Below, one piece after another: positions 13,296-20,453 of a DNA stretch of 25,539 nucleotides. The translations under genes were made by a program, and so were the position numbers. Position 1 is the stretch's first letter. Every line of letters starts with the position of its first letter. Source of the stretch: Smithella sp. D17 (GTDB lineage Bacteria; Desulfobacterota; Syntrophia; Syntrophales; Smithellaceae); contig JQOA01000233.1 in NCBI GenBank assembly GCA_000753945.1, positions 1 to 25,539 of the forward strand, written 5' to 3'. The notes under the pieces were generated by a model, which saw only the letters and a program-made list of their open reading frames with translations, was not told the origin of the DNA and did no database searches.

Positions 13296-15512
13296 TTAAA
13301 CCTGAGAAACCGGCAACTGAAAAGAAACAATCGTTCCCGTGGGTTTATTGTCAGCAACGCTAACCTGACCACGATGATCGGAAATAATTGAGCTTACAAT
13401 CGCCAGACCAAGACCGCTTCCCGCTTTTTTTGTCGAGAAATACGGCTCAAATACTTTTCTTTTATAACTTGCAGGAACTCCTCTGCCATCGTCTGCCACC
13501 GTCACCGTGGCCTTACGGTGTTGCTCATCATAGGTTACGATAATATCTATATGACCACTTTTCTTATCGATCGCCGCGACAGCGTTATCCAGCAAATTGA
13601 TCATCACTCTGTTGATTTGCTCTGCGTCTAAATCAAATTTCGGAAGTCCCTCTGAGGGTTTAAATTCAAAAACGATATCTTTGTGCGCATCCTGAAAAAG
13701 TAAAACGGCTTCGGCAACCACGACATTCAAGTCGTTCAGCGACAAAGAAGTCACGGGCATTCGCGCGTAACGGGAAAATTCATTGACCAGGTTTTTCAGC
13801 ACCTCCACCTGATCAATAATTGTCTGAGTGCACTCTTTAAATACGGAACCTTCTTCTCCCAGTTTATCTCCATATTTTTTCTGCAATCTTTGTGCGGAAA
13901 GCTGAACCGGTGTCAGCGGATTTTTGATTTCGTGCGCCATGCGACGGGCTACTTCACGCCAGGCAGCAGCACGTTCCGCTTTTTGAAGTTGAGTCAAATC
14001 TTCAAAAACTATAACGATACCGGAGTCATTACCTTCCTCATCATGAATTGTTGTAATAGTCAGCAGAACAGTAATGGCTTTCTCTTTAAGCATAACTTCC
14101 AACTGCTTTTCCAATACGCTCTCATTGTTCTCTTTCATTTCCTGCAGAAATTCGTCAACCAGAGAGAGGTGTTCCGGCATCATTAAATCGCGATAATTTT
14201 GAAAAAGAACCCTCTCCGCTTTAATATCAAACATCTTCTCCGCAGCACGATTTATAGTAGTGATCATTCCGGCTTTATCCACGGAAATAACCCCGGCGGA
14301 AACATTGCGCAAAACTGTTTCCATATATTTTCGCCGCTGCTCCAGATTTATATTCGCTTCTTCCACGCTGTTCTTGCTTTTCTTTAAATCCACGGTCATC
14401 TGGTTAAATGATTTGACCAAAAGCCCAATTTCATCGTCCGCTTCAATATTAATGCGACTATCCAAATCTCCCTGTGTAATTCTATTAGTAGCCAGAACAA
14501 GATCCTGAATAGGATCAGTGATTCCCTTGGCCAGAGTCAATCCAAACCATGTCGCTAAAAATATGATAACCAGAGTCACTATGGACAGCGTAATAATGTA
14601 ATTTGATTTAATCGGATTTTTCAAAAGTTTAATCTTGCCATACTGCTCAGAAGCGTCGGCTATGCTTCTGAGTTTATCCACAAAGCCCTTAGGAATAATG
14701 TAACTTACCGAGACACGGCCAATTACTTCCGAAGGCAGAGCAGAAGAAAAAACCGGCGCGATACCGACAACTGCATCTCCGATATTGGTAGGTTGAATCG
14801 TAGATGCTTCTTTACCGGAATAAATATCTTCTATCATTTTCGGGTCAAGAGTCACCGGAACAAGTTCCGGATGTTCGGCATCAGCAAAAACCGTTCTTTC
14901 TTTTTGAAAATCAAAATAAGTTTCAACCATGCCTACCTTATAATTTTTTTGGCGTTGACCGATGAAACTTTTCAGGTACTCGACCCTTTCACTTTCATAG
15001 AGATGGTTTCTGGTAATATCGGCGCTGATTTGGCGGGCATTGAACTTGGCTTGTTCCCCCATTTGCTGGTAATAAACCTGAGCTACTTCCAACGACCGGT
15101 TTAAGGCATCACCAATTTTAATATTGAACCAGAACTCCATGCTGTATGAAAGAAAATTGACGGCAAACAAAAAAAGTAAAATTGTCGGAATGAGTGATAA
15201 CCCGACAAAGGTAGCCACCAGTTTTGTTCTTAGCCTGGAACCGATAATTCCGCGGCGGTGCTCATAAAATAGTTTGACGACATTCCTGATAATCAGAAAA
15301 AGCAGGAGAATTACAAGAATAGCATTAAGGCTGGTAAGACCATAGACGAAAATGTTTGTTGATAGAGGCAAATCGTTTTTGTTGAAAAATTGACTGGCAA
15401 GCAGTGTAAAAGTAATTGCTAAAACGCCCACAGCTATCATGACAATCCGCTCACGGCGGCGTTTTTTTAATTCCTTTTCATCGATATTGCTTTTTTTTTG
15501 TTTTATTTTCAT
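13296..15512 (-). CDS. ntrY: NtrY-like membrane sensor histidine kinase
   Basis: 738 aa. Transmembrane segments near residues 22-43, 54-76, 97-121 and 303-329, with a periplasmic sensing region about 122-302. HAMP (330-385), a PAS domain (393-508), the H-box VARRMAHEIKNPLTPVQLSA with phosphorylated H527, then the ATP-binding domain: N-box MINLLDNAVAAI (N639, N643), G1 DDGRGVP, and G2 GSGLGLAI. This four-TM, HAMP, PAS, HisKA layout is that of NtrY. The RRMAHEIKNPLTPIQLS-like box is also NtrY-like. It phosphorylates the regulator encoded next. The signal is not evident; the link to lpxC and an exported DUF4390 protein hints at an envelope cue (inference). Confidence 0.92.
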   Translation of the reverse strand: MKIKQKKSNIDEKELKKRRRERIVMIAVGVLAITFTLLASQFFNKNDLPLSTNIFVYGLTSLNAILVILLLFLIIRNVVKLFYEHRRGIIGSRLRTKLVATFVGLSLIPTILLFLFAVNFLSYSMEFWFNIKIGDALNRSLEVAQVYYQQMGEQAKFNARQISADITRNHLYESERVEYLKSFIGQRQKNYKVGMVETYFDFQKERTVFADAEHPELVPVTLDPKMIEDIYSGKEASTIQPTNIGDAVVGIAPVFSSALPSEVIGRVSVSYIIPKGFVDKLRSIADASEQYGKIKLLKNPIKSNYIITLSIVTLVIIFLATWFGLTLAKGITDPIQDLVLATNRITQGDLDSRINIEADDEIGLLVKSFNQMTVDLKKSKNSVEEANINLEQRRKYMETVLRNVSAGVISVDKAGMITTINRAAEKMFDIKAERVLFQNYRDLMMPEHLSLVDEFLQEMKENNESVLEKQLEVMLKEKAITVLLTITTIHDEEGNDSGIVIVFEDLTQLQKAERAAAWREVARRMAHEIKNPLTPVQLSAQRLQKKYGDKLGEEGSVFKECTQTIIDQVEVLKNLVNEFSRYARMPVTSLSLNDLNVVVAEAVLLFQDAHKDIVFEFKPSEGLPKFDLDAEQINRVMINLLDNAVAAIDKKSGHIDIIVTYDEQHRKATVTVADDGRGVPASYKRKVFEPYFSTKKAGSGLGLAIVSSIISDHRGQVSVADNKPTGTIVSFQLPVSQV

Positions 15513-15557
15513 CGGCTAATCAAGGCCACTCCCGTACAGCAAAAATGAATTCACCCG

Positions 15558-16133
15558 CTAATAGGAAAAATTCTGTCGATTCCATGCCGTTTCAAAATCC
15601 CAGAAAGAAACGAAGAAAAATACATATTCCATGCGCAAAGGCAGGCGAACCTTATCCATTTTGACTTTAATCAACATATAATAATTTTCCCCCTTTGTAA
15701 GTGAAGACAGAGGAACCGCATTTATTCCATTAAAATCAGTCATTGCCTTTTGCGCACTTTCAAAATCAGAAAAAATAACAGGCTGCTGATTGCCATTGGT
15801 GTAAATACTAAATGTCTTTTTGAGATTGTCATATTTCATAGTGCGTTTAATTTCATGACCTGTTATTTTTTTATCCCATACAAGAGACCTTTCCTGATAA
15901 ACTTCCAGTTGAAAAGTAAAGACTGCGGGAATTCCGGCTAAAACAGCCATTTCCATTTCGGGTTTAAAACCGTTGACCAGGCGCGCGTATAAAAGAACGC
16001 TTTCTCTATTATTCGTAATCAAAATATCCGTAATTTTCGGGTCAATAGCCTGCACCTTCATGGGCAGCGCCATAAAACCAAAAACAAGAAACAAGAAAAT
16101 CAAAAACAATCTTTTATTTTTTATCTTATTCAT
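15558..16133 (-). CDS. Exported DUF4390 protein
   Basis: 191 aa. Basic start (MNKIKNKR), a hydrophobic run (LFLIFLFLVFGFMALPM) and an AxA-type end (KVQAIDPK) make a Sec signal peptide with likely cleavage after residue 29. The mature part is beta-rich (ILITNNRESVLLYARLVNGF, FTFQLEVYQERSLVWDKKI, YYMLIKVKMDKVRLPLRMEY), matching DUF4390, a family of unknown function commonly found beside NtrYX pairs in deltaproteobacteria. It ends 45 bp before ntrY in the same direction. A periplasmic accessory to the sensor is plausible but unproven. Confidence 0.82.
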   Translation of the reverse strand: MNKIKNKRLFLIFLFLVFGFMALPMKVQAIDPKITDILITNNRESVLLYARLVNGFKPEMEMAVLAGIPAVFTFQLEVYQERSLVWDKKITGHEIKRTMKYDNLKKTFSIYTNGNQQPVIFSDFESAQKAMTDFNGINAVPLSSLTKGENYYMLIKVKMDKVRLPLRMEYVFFFVSFWDFETAWNRQNFSY

Positions 16134-16224
16134 AAAAAGCCTGTTTATCCAAAATTTAAAACAAGTAAAATCACGCAGTACTCGTATTAAAATTTAAAAG
16201 GGGTACGGCATGAAAGAAACCAGC

Positions 16225-16272
16225 CTTAAAATTTTAAGTTGTAATCTTAGGCAACCTATCGATAAAAATCAA
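16225..16272 (-). promoter_or_regulatory. Candidate promoter and palindrome ahead of DUF4390-ntrY-ntrX
   Basis: Minus strand: TTGATT (16272-16267), 17 bp spacer, TAAGAT (16249-16244). Five bases downstream of the -10 is a perfect 14-bp palindrome CTTAAAATTTTAAG (16225-16238), spanning the expected start site, where a bound regulator would block initiation. Confidence 0.4.
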
Positions 16273-16284
16273 GATTTATTTGGT

Positions 16285-17217
16285 TTAAGCCCGAATGGCG
16301 TCGAGAATTTTAAAGGAAGGAATTTTTTTGAGAAAATTAAGCTTATGTACTTCTTCTTTATTGATAGAATTAACAATTTCCCAACAATCTTTTTTAGCCA
16401 TTAACTCTCTAAGCAAAAGATTATTTAAACGATGGCCGGATTTGTAAGCTATAAAATGTCCGATTATCGGCATTCCCAGCAAAAACAAATCTCCGATTGC
16501 GTCAAGAATTTTATGTTTAACAAAAACATTCTCGATGCGTTGTCCTTCTTTATTGATAATTTTTTTCTCATCGAGAACAATCGCATTTTTCAGCGATCCA
16601 CCCAGCGCCAGACCTCTGGCCTGCAGAAATTCCAGATCTTTCAAGAAACCGAAGGTCTGAGCAGCGCAAATATCTTTTTCATATATTTCATCCGAGAAAG
16701 TCATGTCTAATGATTGTTTACCGATAACAGGGTGTTTGAAATCTATTTCATAAGTTATTTTAAATTCATCCGCAGGCATAAACATGGCGCTGCCATCGCC
16801 GTTATTTACAGATACAGGTTTCTTAATAATCAACATTTTTTTATTTTTCTTTTGAACGTGCGTTCCGACTTCCTTGAGCATGTTCACAAAAGGAAGTGCG
16901 CTGCCGTCCATAACCGGCACTTCAAAGGAATCAAGTTCTACAACAGCGTTATCAACACCCATCCCGCTGAACGCCGATAAAAGATGTTCCACGGTAGAAA
17001 CAGTCACCCCGTTGGAACCTAATGTTGTGGCCAGCGTCGTATCGCAAACATTGTCGTAGCGGGCCAGAATCGGCATTGCCTCGGGCAAATCCTTGCGGAT
17101 AAAAACTATACCTGTATCAGCCGGTGCCGGTTTTATCTTCATGTTGATTTTACGGCCGGTATGCAAACCGATGCTGAAACAATTTATTTCTTTTTTTAGT
17201 GTACGCTGCAAATTCAT
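16285..17217 (-). CDS. lpxC: UDP-3-O-acyl-GlcNAc deacetylase
   Basis: 310 aa. Zinc deacetylase for the committed step of lipid A synthesis. Zinc ligands H78 (VEHLLSAFSGMGVDN), H235 and D239 (HKILDAIGDLFLLG), and the general acid/base region IAYKSGHRLNN with H262, are all present, as is the N-terminal QRTLKKEINCFSIGLHTGRK block. Start is ATG 17217 (MNLQRTL), matching the family N-terminus; an in-frame TTG at 17250 would add 11 residues of no recognisable match. It is the first gene of the minus-strand group running into DUF4390 and ntrYX. The C-terminal tail (LNFLKKIPSFKILDAIRA) is slightly longer than the E. coli enzyme. Confidence 0.95.
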   Translation of the reverse strand: MNLQRTLKKEINCFSIGLHTGRKINMKIKPAPADTGIVFIRKDLPEAMPILARYDNVCDTTLATTLGSNGVTVSTVEHLLSAFSGMGVDNAVVELDSFEVPVMDGSALPFVNMLKEVGTHVQKKNKKMLIIKKPVSVNNGDGSAMFMPADEFKITYEIDFKHPVIGKQSLDMTFSDEIYEKDICAAQTFGFLKDLEFLQARGLALGGSLKNAIVLDEKKIINKEGQRIENVFVKHKILDAIGDLFLLGMPIIGHFIAYKSGHRLNNLLLRELMAKKDCWEIVNSINKEEVHKLNFLKKIPSFKILDAIRA

Positions 17218-17262
17218 AATTTTTTCCAATACAAAAAATTGATACTTCAAATAACAGCAATT

Positions 17263-17291
17263 AGCATACCATATCCTGCAATATTCGTCAT
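17263..17291 (-). promoter_or_regulatory. Candidate lpxC promoter
   Basis: Minus strand: ATGACG (17291-17286), 17 bp spacer, TATGCT (17268-17263), giving a leader of roughly 40 nt before ATG 17217. Both boxes match consensus at 4 of 6. Confidence 0.4.
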
Positions 17292-17393
17292 AAAATATAT
17301 CATGTTGTAATAATTATGTTTTTATTGAAATACGAATCGATTAAATCGGTTGTTTTCTGTCTTGGTGTGGCATAATCGCCACAGTTGGCCGTC

Positions 17394-17530
17394 TTATACC
17401 AAGTTGCATTCACAGGATAACTAGACAATGTAGTACGAACCTCGTGTGACCTTCAGGTTATCAGGTTCGCCTGTTCAATGGGTCTAAAGATCCATACTAC
17501 TGTTTTATGTTTGATAGCGAACTGGTATTA
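17394..17530. repeat. 137-bp imperfect palindromic element
   Basis: Outer arms TTATACCAAGTTGC (17394-17407) and GCGAACTGGTATTA (17517-17530) pair at 10 of 14 positions plus one G-T. An inner pair, GTAGTACGAACCT against AGATCCATACTAC, matches at 10 of 13. At the core CGAACCT faces AGGTTCG. The nested pairing suggests a decayed MITE or a long structured RNA. No coding frame. Confidence 0.45.
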
Positions 17531-17555
17531 TTTTCCTGTTATTGTATGATTTGCG

Positions 17556-17683
17556 TGTCCCCCGCTGGCGGGGGCAAGGGGGTGGAAGTATTTATGTAGC
17601 GATAATTATATCTTTTAAGTTACAGATCGAAAGTTTTATCCACCTCCGTCCGCAACAGCGGACACCTCCGCCAGCGGAGGACA
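17556..17683. repeat. MITE-like element with GC-rich hairpin ends
   Basis: The left end TGTCCCCCGCTGGCGGGGG (17556-17574) and the complement of the right end (17683-17665) agree at 17 of 19. Inner GGGGGTGGA and GGAGGTGGA blocks also pair. The right arm carries an extra hairpin GTCCGC-AACA-GCGGAC (17648-17663). The 52-bp centre is AT-rich. Non-coding; likely a mobilised or folded dispersed repeat. Confidence 0.6.
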
Positions 17684-17766
17684 TGTAAACATTCTTTCTA
17701 TTACAACACAGTCTCATGCACCGGACGACGAAGCCAACAAAGTTAGCCGGAAAAAGCGGGATGGTT

Positions 17767-18297
17767 TCACTTGTAATATCTTTGCTTTTCGCTATATATA
17801 CAACCGCAATAAGCTTGGCGGTACATATCCAACTCTTTGGATATTTTTACACCTTCGGCCCATCCGGTACGAAAATCCTGATAATAAAAGAATATTCCCA
17901 GTTGCTGGCCCAGGGTTTTCCCGATTTCCTTAATCATATCATGATATTGATATTTGCTGTAAAGCAATGTGGTCGTAAAACCATCGTATTTTTCCCGAAT
18001 TGCCATTTCTGCAGTATAAGCCAAGCGATCCCGTAAACAGAAGGCACATCTTTCAGTTTCCTTCAAATTAGCCACTGCTCGTAAAAATTCTTCCAAAGGA
18101 TATCCTTCCGGCCAGATAATATTTAAAAACGTTTTATCGGAATAATCCATAAGAGTTTGGCGGCGTCTCTGATATTCCTGATAAGGATGAATGTTGGGAT
18201 TGTAGAAAACTCCGGTGATTTGATGCCCATGAGTTCTTAACTCTTTCAGGGGATAAATGGTGCAAGGCCCGCAACAGATGTGCATTAACATTTTCAT
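17767..18297 (-). CDS. queH: Epoxyqueuosine reductase QueH
   Basis: 176 aa. Last step of queuosine synthesis in tRNA: reduces epoxyqueuosine. It is the QueH (DUF208) type, unrelated to the cobalamin-dependent QueG. Cysteine sets expected to bind the Fe-S cluster and second metal are present: CCGPC (C8, C9, C12), ERCAFC (C84, C87) and AYCGCIYSE (C164, C166), along with NPNIHPYQEYQRR. Start ATG 18297 has GGGAGA upstream, and that ribosome site lies inside the ruvB-tail remnant. In this lineage queH probably followed ruvB directly; here it is separated from it by about 1.1 kb. Confidence 0.93.
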   Translation of the reverse strand: MKMLMHICCGPCTIYPLKELRTHGHQITGVFYNPNIHPYQEYQRRRQTLMDYSDKTFLNIIWPEGYPLEEFLRAVANLKETERCAFCLRDRLAYTAEMAIREKYDGFTTTLLYSKYQYHDMIKEIGKTLGQQLGIFFYYQDFRTGWAEGVKISKELDMYRQAYCGCIYSEKQRYYK

Positions 18298-18298
18298 A

Positions 18299-18457
18299 TT
18301 AGAATATTTCTCCCTGTCCGGTGGCCTTCAGCCCGAAATGTTCATAGGCTCTGGCGGAGGCAATTCTTCCCCTGGCTGTTCTTTGCATATAACCTTCCTG
18401 AATCAGATACGGTTCGTAGACATCTTCGATGGTCACTCTCTCTTCGCCGATGGTCGC
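18299..18457 (-). pseudogene. Second copy of the ruvB 3' end
   Basis: The frame reads ATIGEERVTIEDVYEPYLIQ, then EGYMQRTARGRIASARAYEH and FGLKATGQGEIF before TAA. This equals the last ~52 residues of the RuvB encoded at 19403-20437 except for two changes (A to T, L to M). At DNA level about 21 of 156 positions differ, nearly all at silent sites. Upstream of codon 52 the match stops abruptly. It is not an independent gene: the rest of ruvB is missing here. It keeps the native ruvB stop one base from the queH ATG and contains the queH Shine-Dalgarno. Confidence 0.9.
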
Positions 18458-18526
18458 GGGTAACAGTTTAGTCTCTAGGAGTGTGTTTTTATTAATTCGG
18501 GGGACAGCGCCCTATTATTTACTCCC
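18458..18526. other. Junction sequence between ruvB remnant and MNT gene
   Basis: Non-coding. It holds TTAATTCGGGGGACAGCGCC, which resembles the conserved flanks of REP-associated tyrosine (IS200-like) transposase genes (AATTCGGGGGACA...). No transposase remains. The resemblance is from memory and needs a search. Confidence 0.35.
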
Positions 18527-18847
18527 TTACGCTGCGTATAGAACTTCACCCTGCTTGGCGTAATCACACAGCGGTGAAGTTTGGTTGTCCCATTCTTCAG
18601 GCGTAAAGCCGACAACCTCGATTGGGGCAAAGACATCGTAAATGGCTTCCGACAGTATATCAATCCTTGACCAGTAATCACGATCCTTGAAGTCTTCGGA
18701 AATAAGGATCAAGTCTATGTCGCTGCCTTCCCGGTAGTCGCCACGGGCATAAGAACCGTAAAGAATAAGCTTGTTGATATTGATCCCCCTGGATTCAATT
18801 GCTTTCTGAAAACGCGCAATCGTATCTAAAGCTGCTGCTTTATCCAT
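18527..18847 (-). CDS. MNT-type nucleotidyltransferase antitoxin
   Basis: 106 aa minimal nucleotidyltransferase. The signature GSYARG (31-36) followed by GSDIDL with D43 and D45 is intact. MntA-type proteins modify (AMPylate) or bind their HEPN partner and so silence it. The start overlaps the HEPN stop by 8 bp, so the pair is coupled. The rest (YWSRIDILSEAIYDVFAPIE then VVGFTPEEWDNQ) fits the family. Second gene of the HEPN-MNT cassette lying between ruvB and queH. Confidence 0.88.
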   Translation of the reverse strand: MDKAAALDTIARFQKAIESRGININKLILYGSYARGDYREGSDIDLILISEDFKDRDYWSRIDILSEAIYDVFAPIEVVGFTPEEWDNQTSPLCDYAKQGEVLYAA

Positions 18848-19214
18848 GCCAAGGCCTCTTTCGTGTTTGATATGATTTCACTCGTGATAGTTTTTGTATA
18901 GTCTTCTGCAATTTTTCCAGGCTTTCAGGATAACGTGTGGCAATGTTCGCTTCGTTGAGCTTAATGAAGAACTTACCCATCGCCTCCGGTGGGTTGACGC
19001 CGGTTTTGCTGATAAGGTATACAAGGTTGTGTACCTTAGGTGGAACATCCTGAAGCTTTGTAAAATAAATACCTTTCAGGGCTTTCTCCAGTGACAGATG
19101 ACACATAAAAACAGCATAGAAATAACGTTCACCTTGAAACATAAATTCGGCAGTTTCAATATCAAACTCGGCTTGAGTAATCCACTCTCTTGTTTTTTCA
19201 TCCATATTCCACAT
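18840..19214 (-). CDS. HEPN-domain toxin
   Basis: About 124 aa, all-helical HEPN domain (PF05168-like): WITQAEFDIETAEFM, then YFYAVFMCHLSLEKALKGIY, then NIATRYPESLEKLQKTI. HEPN proteins paired with MNT proteins act as RNA-cleaving toxins held inactive by the partner. The strict RX4-6H ribonuclease motif is not obvious here, so catalysis is uncertain; in this subfamily the conserved residues are the CHLSLEKALK helix and the ARYP-like turn. Start is ambiguous among GTG 19217, ATG 19214 and ATG 19205, with no strong Shine-Dalgarno; ATG 19214 is used. Confidence 0.82.
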   Translation of the reverse strand: MWNMDEKTREWITQAEFDIETAEFMFQGERYFYAVFMCHLSLEKALKGIYFTKLQDVPPKVHNLVYLISKTGVNPPEAMGKFFIKLNEANIATRYPESLEKLQKTIQKLSRVKSYQTRKRPWHG

Positions 19215-19296
19215 CACTTTGTGTTTGTTATGGCCTTTGTCAGATGTACTTATAAAGAACTAATGAAATATAATCAAGTGAATATGGGCCGTTAAA

Positions 19297-19392
19297 TCCG
19301 GGAACACCGACCGAAATCGGGGAATGCGCATACTATTTTTTATCCTTCCTCGGCCTTCCACCTTTATTTGGAACTACAAAAGTCCGGGAACA
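19297..19392. repeat. Segment flanked by TCCGGGAACA direct repeats, with a transposase-tail-like remnant
   Basis: TCCGGGAACA occurs at 19297-19306 and 19383-19392. Inside is a short hairpin (CCGA/TCGG at 19307-19320) and a minus-strand frame ending at TAG 19335-19333 that reads CSRTFVVPNKGGRPRKDKK. This basic GRPRK tail resembles the C-terminus of REP-associated transposases or an AT-hook. It marks the ruvB side of the HEPN/MNT island. Confidence 0.35.
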
Positions 19393-19402
19393 TAACACTT
19401 TT

Positions 19403-20437
19403 TCAGAATATTTCTCCCTGTCCTGTAGCCTTAAGCCCAAAGTGTTCGTAAGCTCTGGCGCTGGCGATTCTACCGCGGGCAGTCCTTTGCAGATAACCTT
19501 CCTGAATCAGATACGGTTCATAGACATCTTCAATGGTCACTCTTTCTTCGCCAATGGCCGCCGCAAGACTATCCACTCCGACCGGTCCGCCATTGAATTT
19601 TTCAATGAGCGTCAGGAGCAGTTTTCTGTCCATCTGATCAAATCCTTTTTGATCAACTTCAAAAGCGTCCAGGGCTTCCCGTGCGATTTTGCCGTCAATG
19701 GTCCCATCGCCTTTAACTTCGGCATAGTCACGGACACGCTTAAGCAATCGATTGGCAATACGCGGCGTGCCGCGGGCCCGTCCGGCCAGTTCTTCCGCTC
19801 CGGCGGCGGCAAGTTTAACTCCCAGAATGGAAGCCGACCTTTTGATAATAATGGCAAGTTCCTGAGGCGAATAAAACTCCAGACGAAAGTGCATGCCGAA
19901 ACGGTCGCGCAAGGGCGAAGTCAGCGATCCGGCGCGTGTAGTCGCTCCCACAAGAGTGAATTTGGGAATATCGAGTTTCATTGATCTTGCCGATGGTCCC
20001 TGTCCGATTAAAATATCAATGTGGAAATCCTCCATGGCCGGATACAAAATTTCTTCCACCACGTGGGAAAGCCGGTGAATTTCGTCAATGAAGAGAACCT
20101 CATGTTCCTGCATATTCGTTAAAATCGCTGCCAGGTCTCCCGGCCTCTCTATTACCGGCCCGGAAGTAACCTTGATATCAACTCCCATTTCCCTGGCAAT
20201 AATATAAGCCAGCGTAGTTTTTCCCAAACCGGGAGGTCCGTATAAAAGAACATGATCAAGCGCCTCTTTACGTTTTCTCGCGGCTTCAATAAAGATAGCC
20301 AGATTGCTCTTAACTTTTTCCTGGCCGATATAATCTTTTAATTTCGCCGGACGCAAAGTAACTTCAAATTCATTCTCTTCCTCATCGCAGGCAGGACTGA
20401 TTAAAGAATTTTTGATGGGTTTATCCATTGTGCACAT
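19403..20437 (-). CDS. ruvB: Holliday junction branch-migration ATPase RuvB
   Basis: 344 aa, complete. The hexameric AAA+ motor drives branch migration with RuvA. N-terminal RPAKLKDYIGQEKVKSNL, Walker A GPPGLGKTTLA, Walker B LFIDEIHRL, sensor GATTRAG, and a C-terminal winged helix (GEERVTIEDVYEPYLIQEGY then LQRTARGR). Two ATGs lie 9 nt apart (20437 and 20428); AAGG sits almost against the first, so the second may be the true start. It lies 16 bp after ruvA. Its last ~52 codons are duplicated, in diverged form, next to queH, so this 3' end may be of different origin from the rest of the gene. Confidence 0.96.
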   Translation of the reverse strand: MCTMDKPIKNSLISPACDEEENEFEVTLRPAKLKDYIGQEKVKSNLAIFIEAARKRKEALDHVLLYGPPGLGKTTLAYIIAREMGVDIKVTSGPVIERPGDLAAILTNMQEHEVLFIDEIHRLSHVVEEILYPAMEDFHIDILIGQGPSARSMKLDIPKFTLVGATTRAGSLTSPLRDRFGMHFRLEFYSPQELAIIIKRSASILGVKLAAAGAEELAGRARGTPRIANRLLKRVRDYAEVKGDGTIDGKIAREALDAFEVDQKGFDQMDRKLLLTLIEKFNGGPVGVDSLAAAIGEERVTIEDVYEPYLIQEGYLQRTARGRIASARAYEHFGLKATGQGEIF

Positions 20438-20453
20438 ACCTTACCCGGATAAT

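Larger units (their letters stand above)
17251..17766. other. Gene-free stretch between lpxC and queH
   Basis: No credible reading frame or tRNA was found. It holds the lpxC promoter, a small hairpin (TGTGGC-6 nt-GCCACA, 17366-17383), an imperfect inverted-repeat element (17394-17530) and a MITE-like hairpin element (17556-17683). The last ~80 bp before the queH stop show nothing I recognise. Confidence 0.6.

Noticed and set aside
16210..16404. 64-codon plus-strand frame overlapping the lpxC end
   Set aside because: Mostly antisense to lpxC, no Shine-Dalgarno of note, and no recognisable protein.
17394..17530. tRNA or other known RNA gene
   Set aside because: No acceptor stem with a T-arm GTTCRA motif at the right spacing, no CCA end and no cloverleaf could be drawn.
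17554..17690. CRISPR array
   Set aside because: The repeated GC-rich blocks are inverted and only two, with no regular spacers or cas genes.
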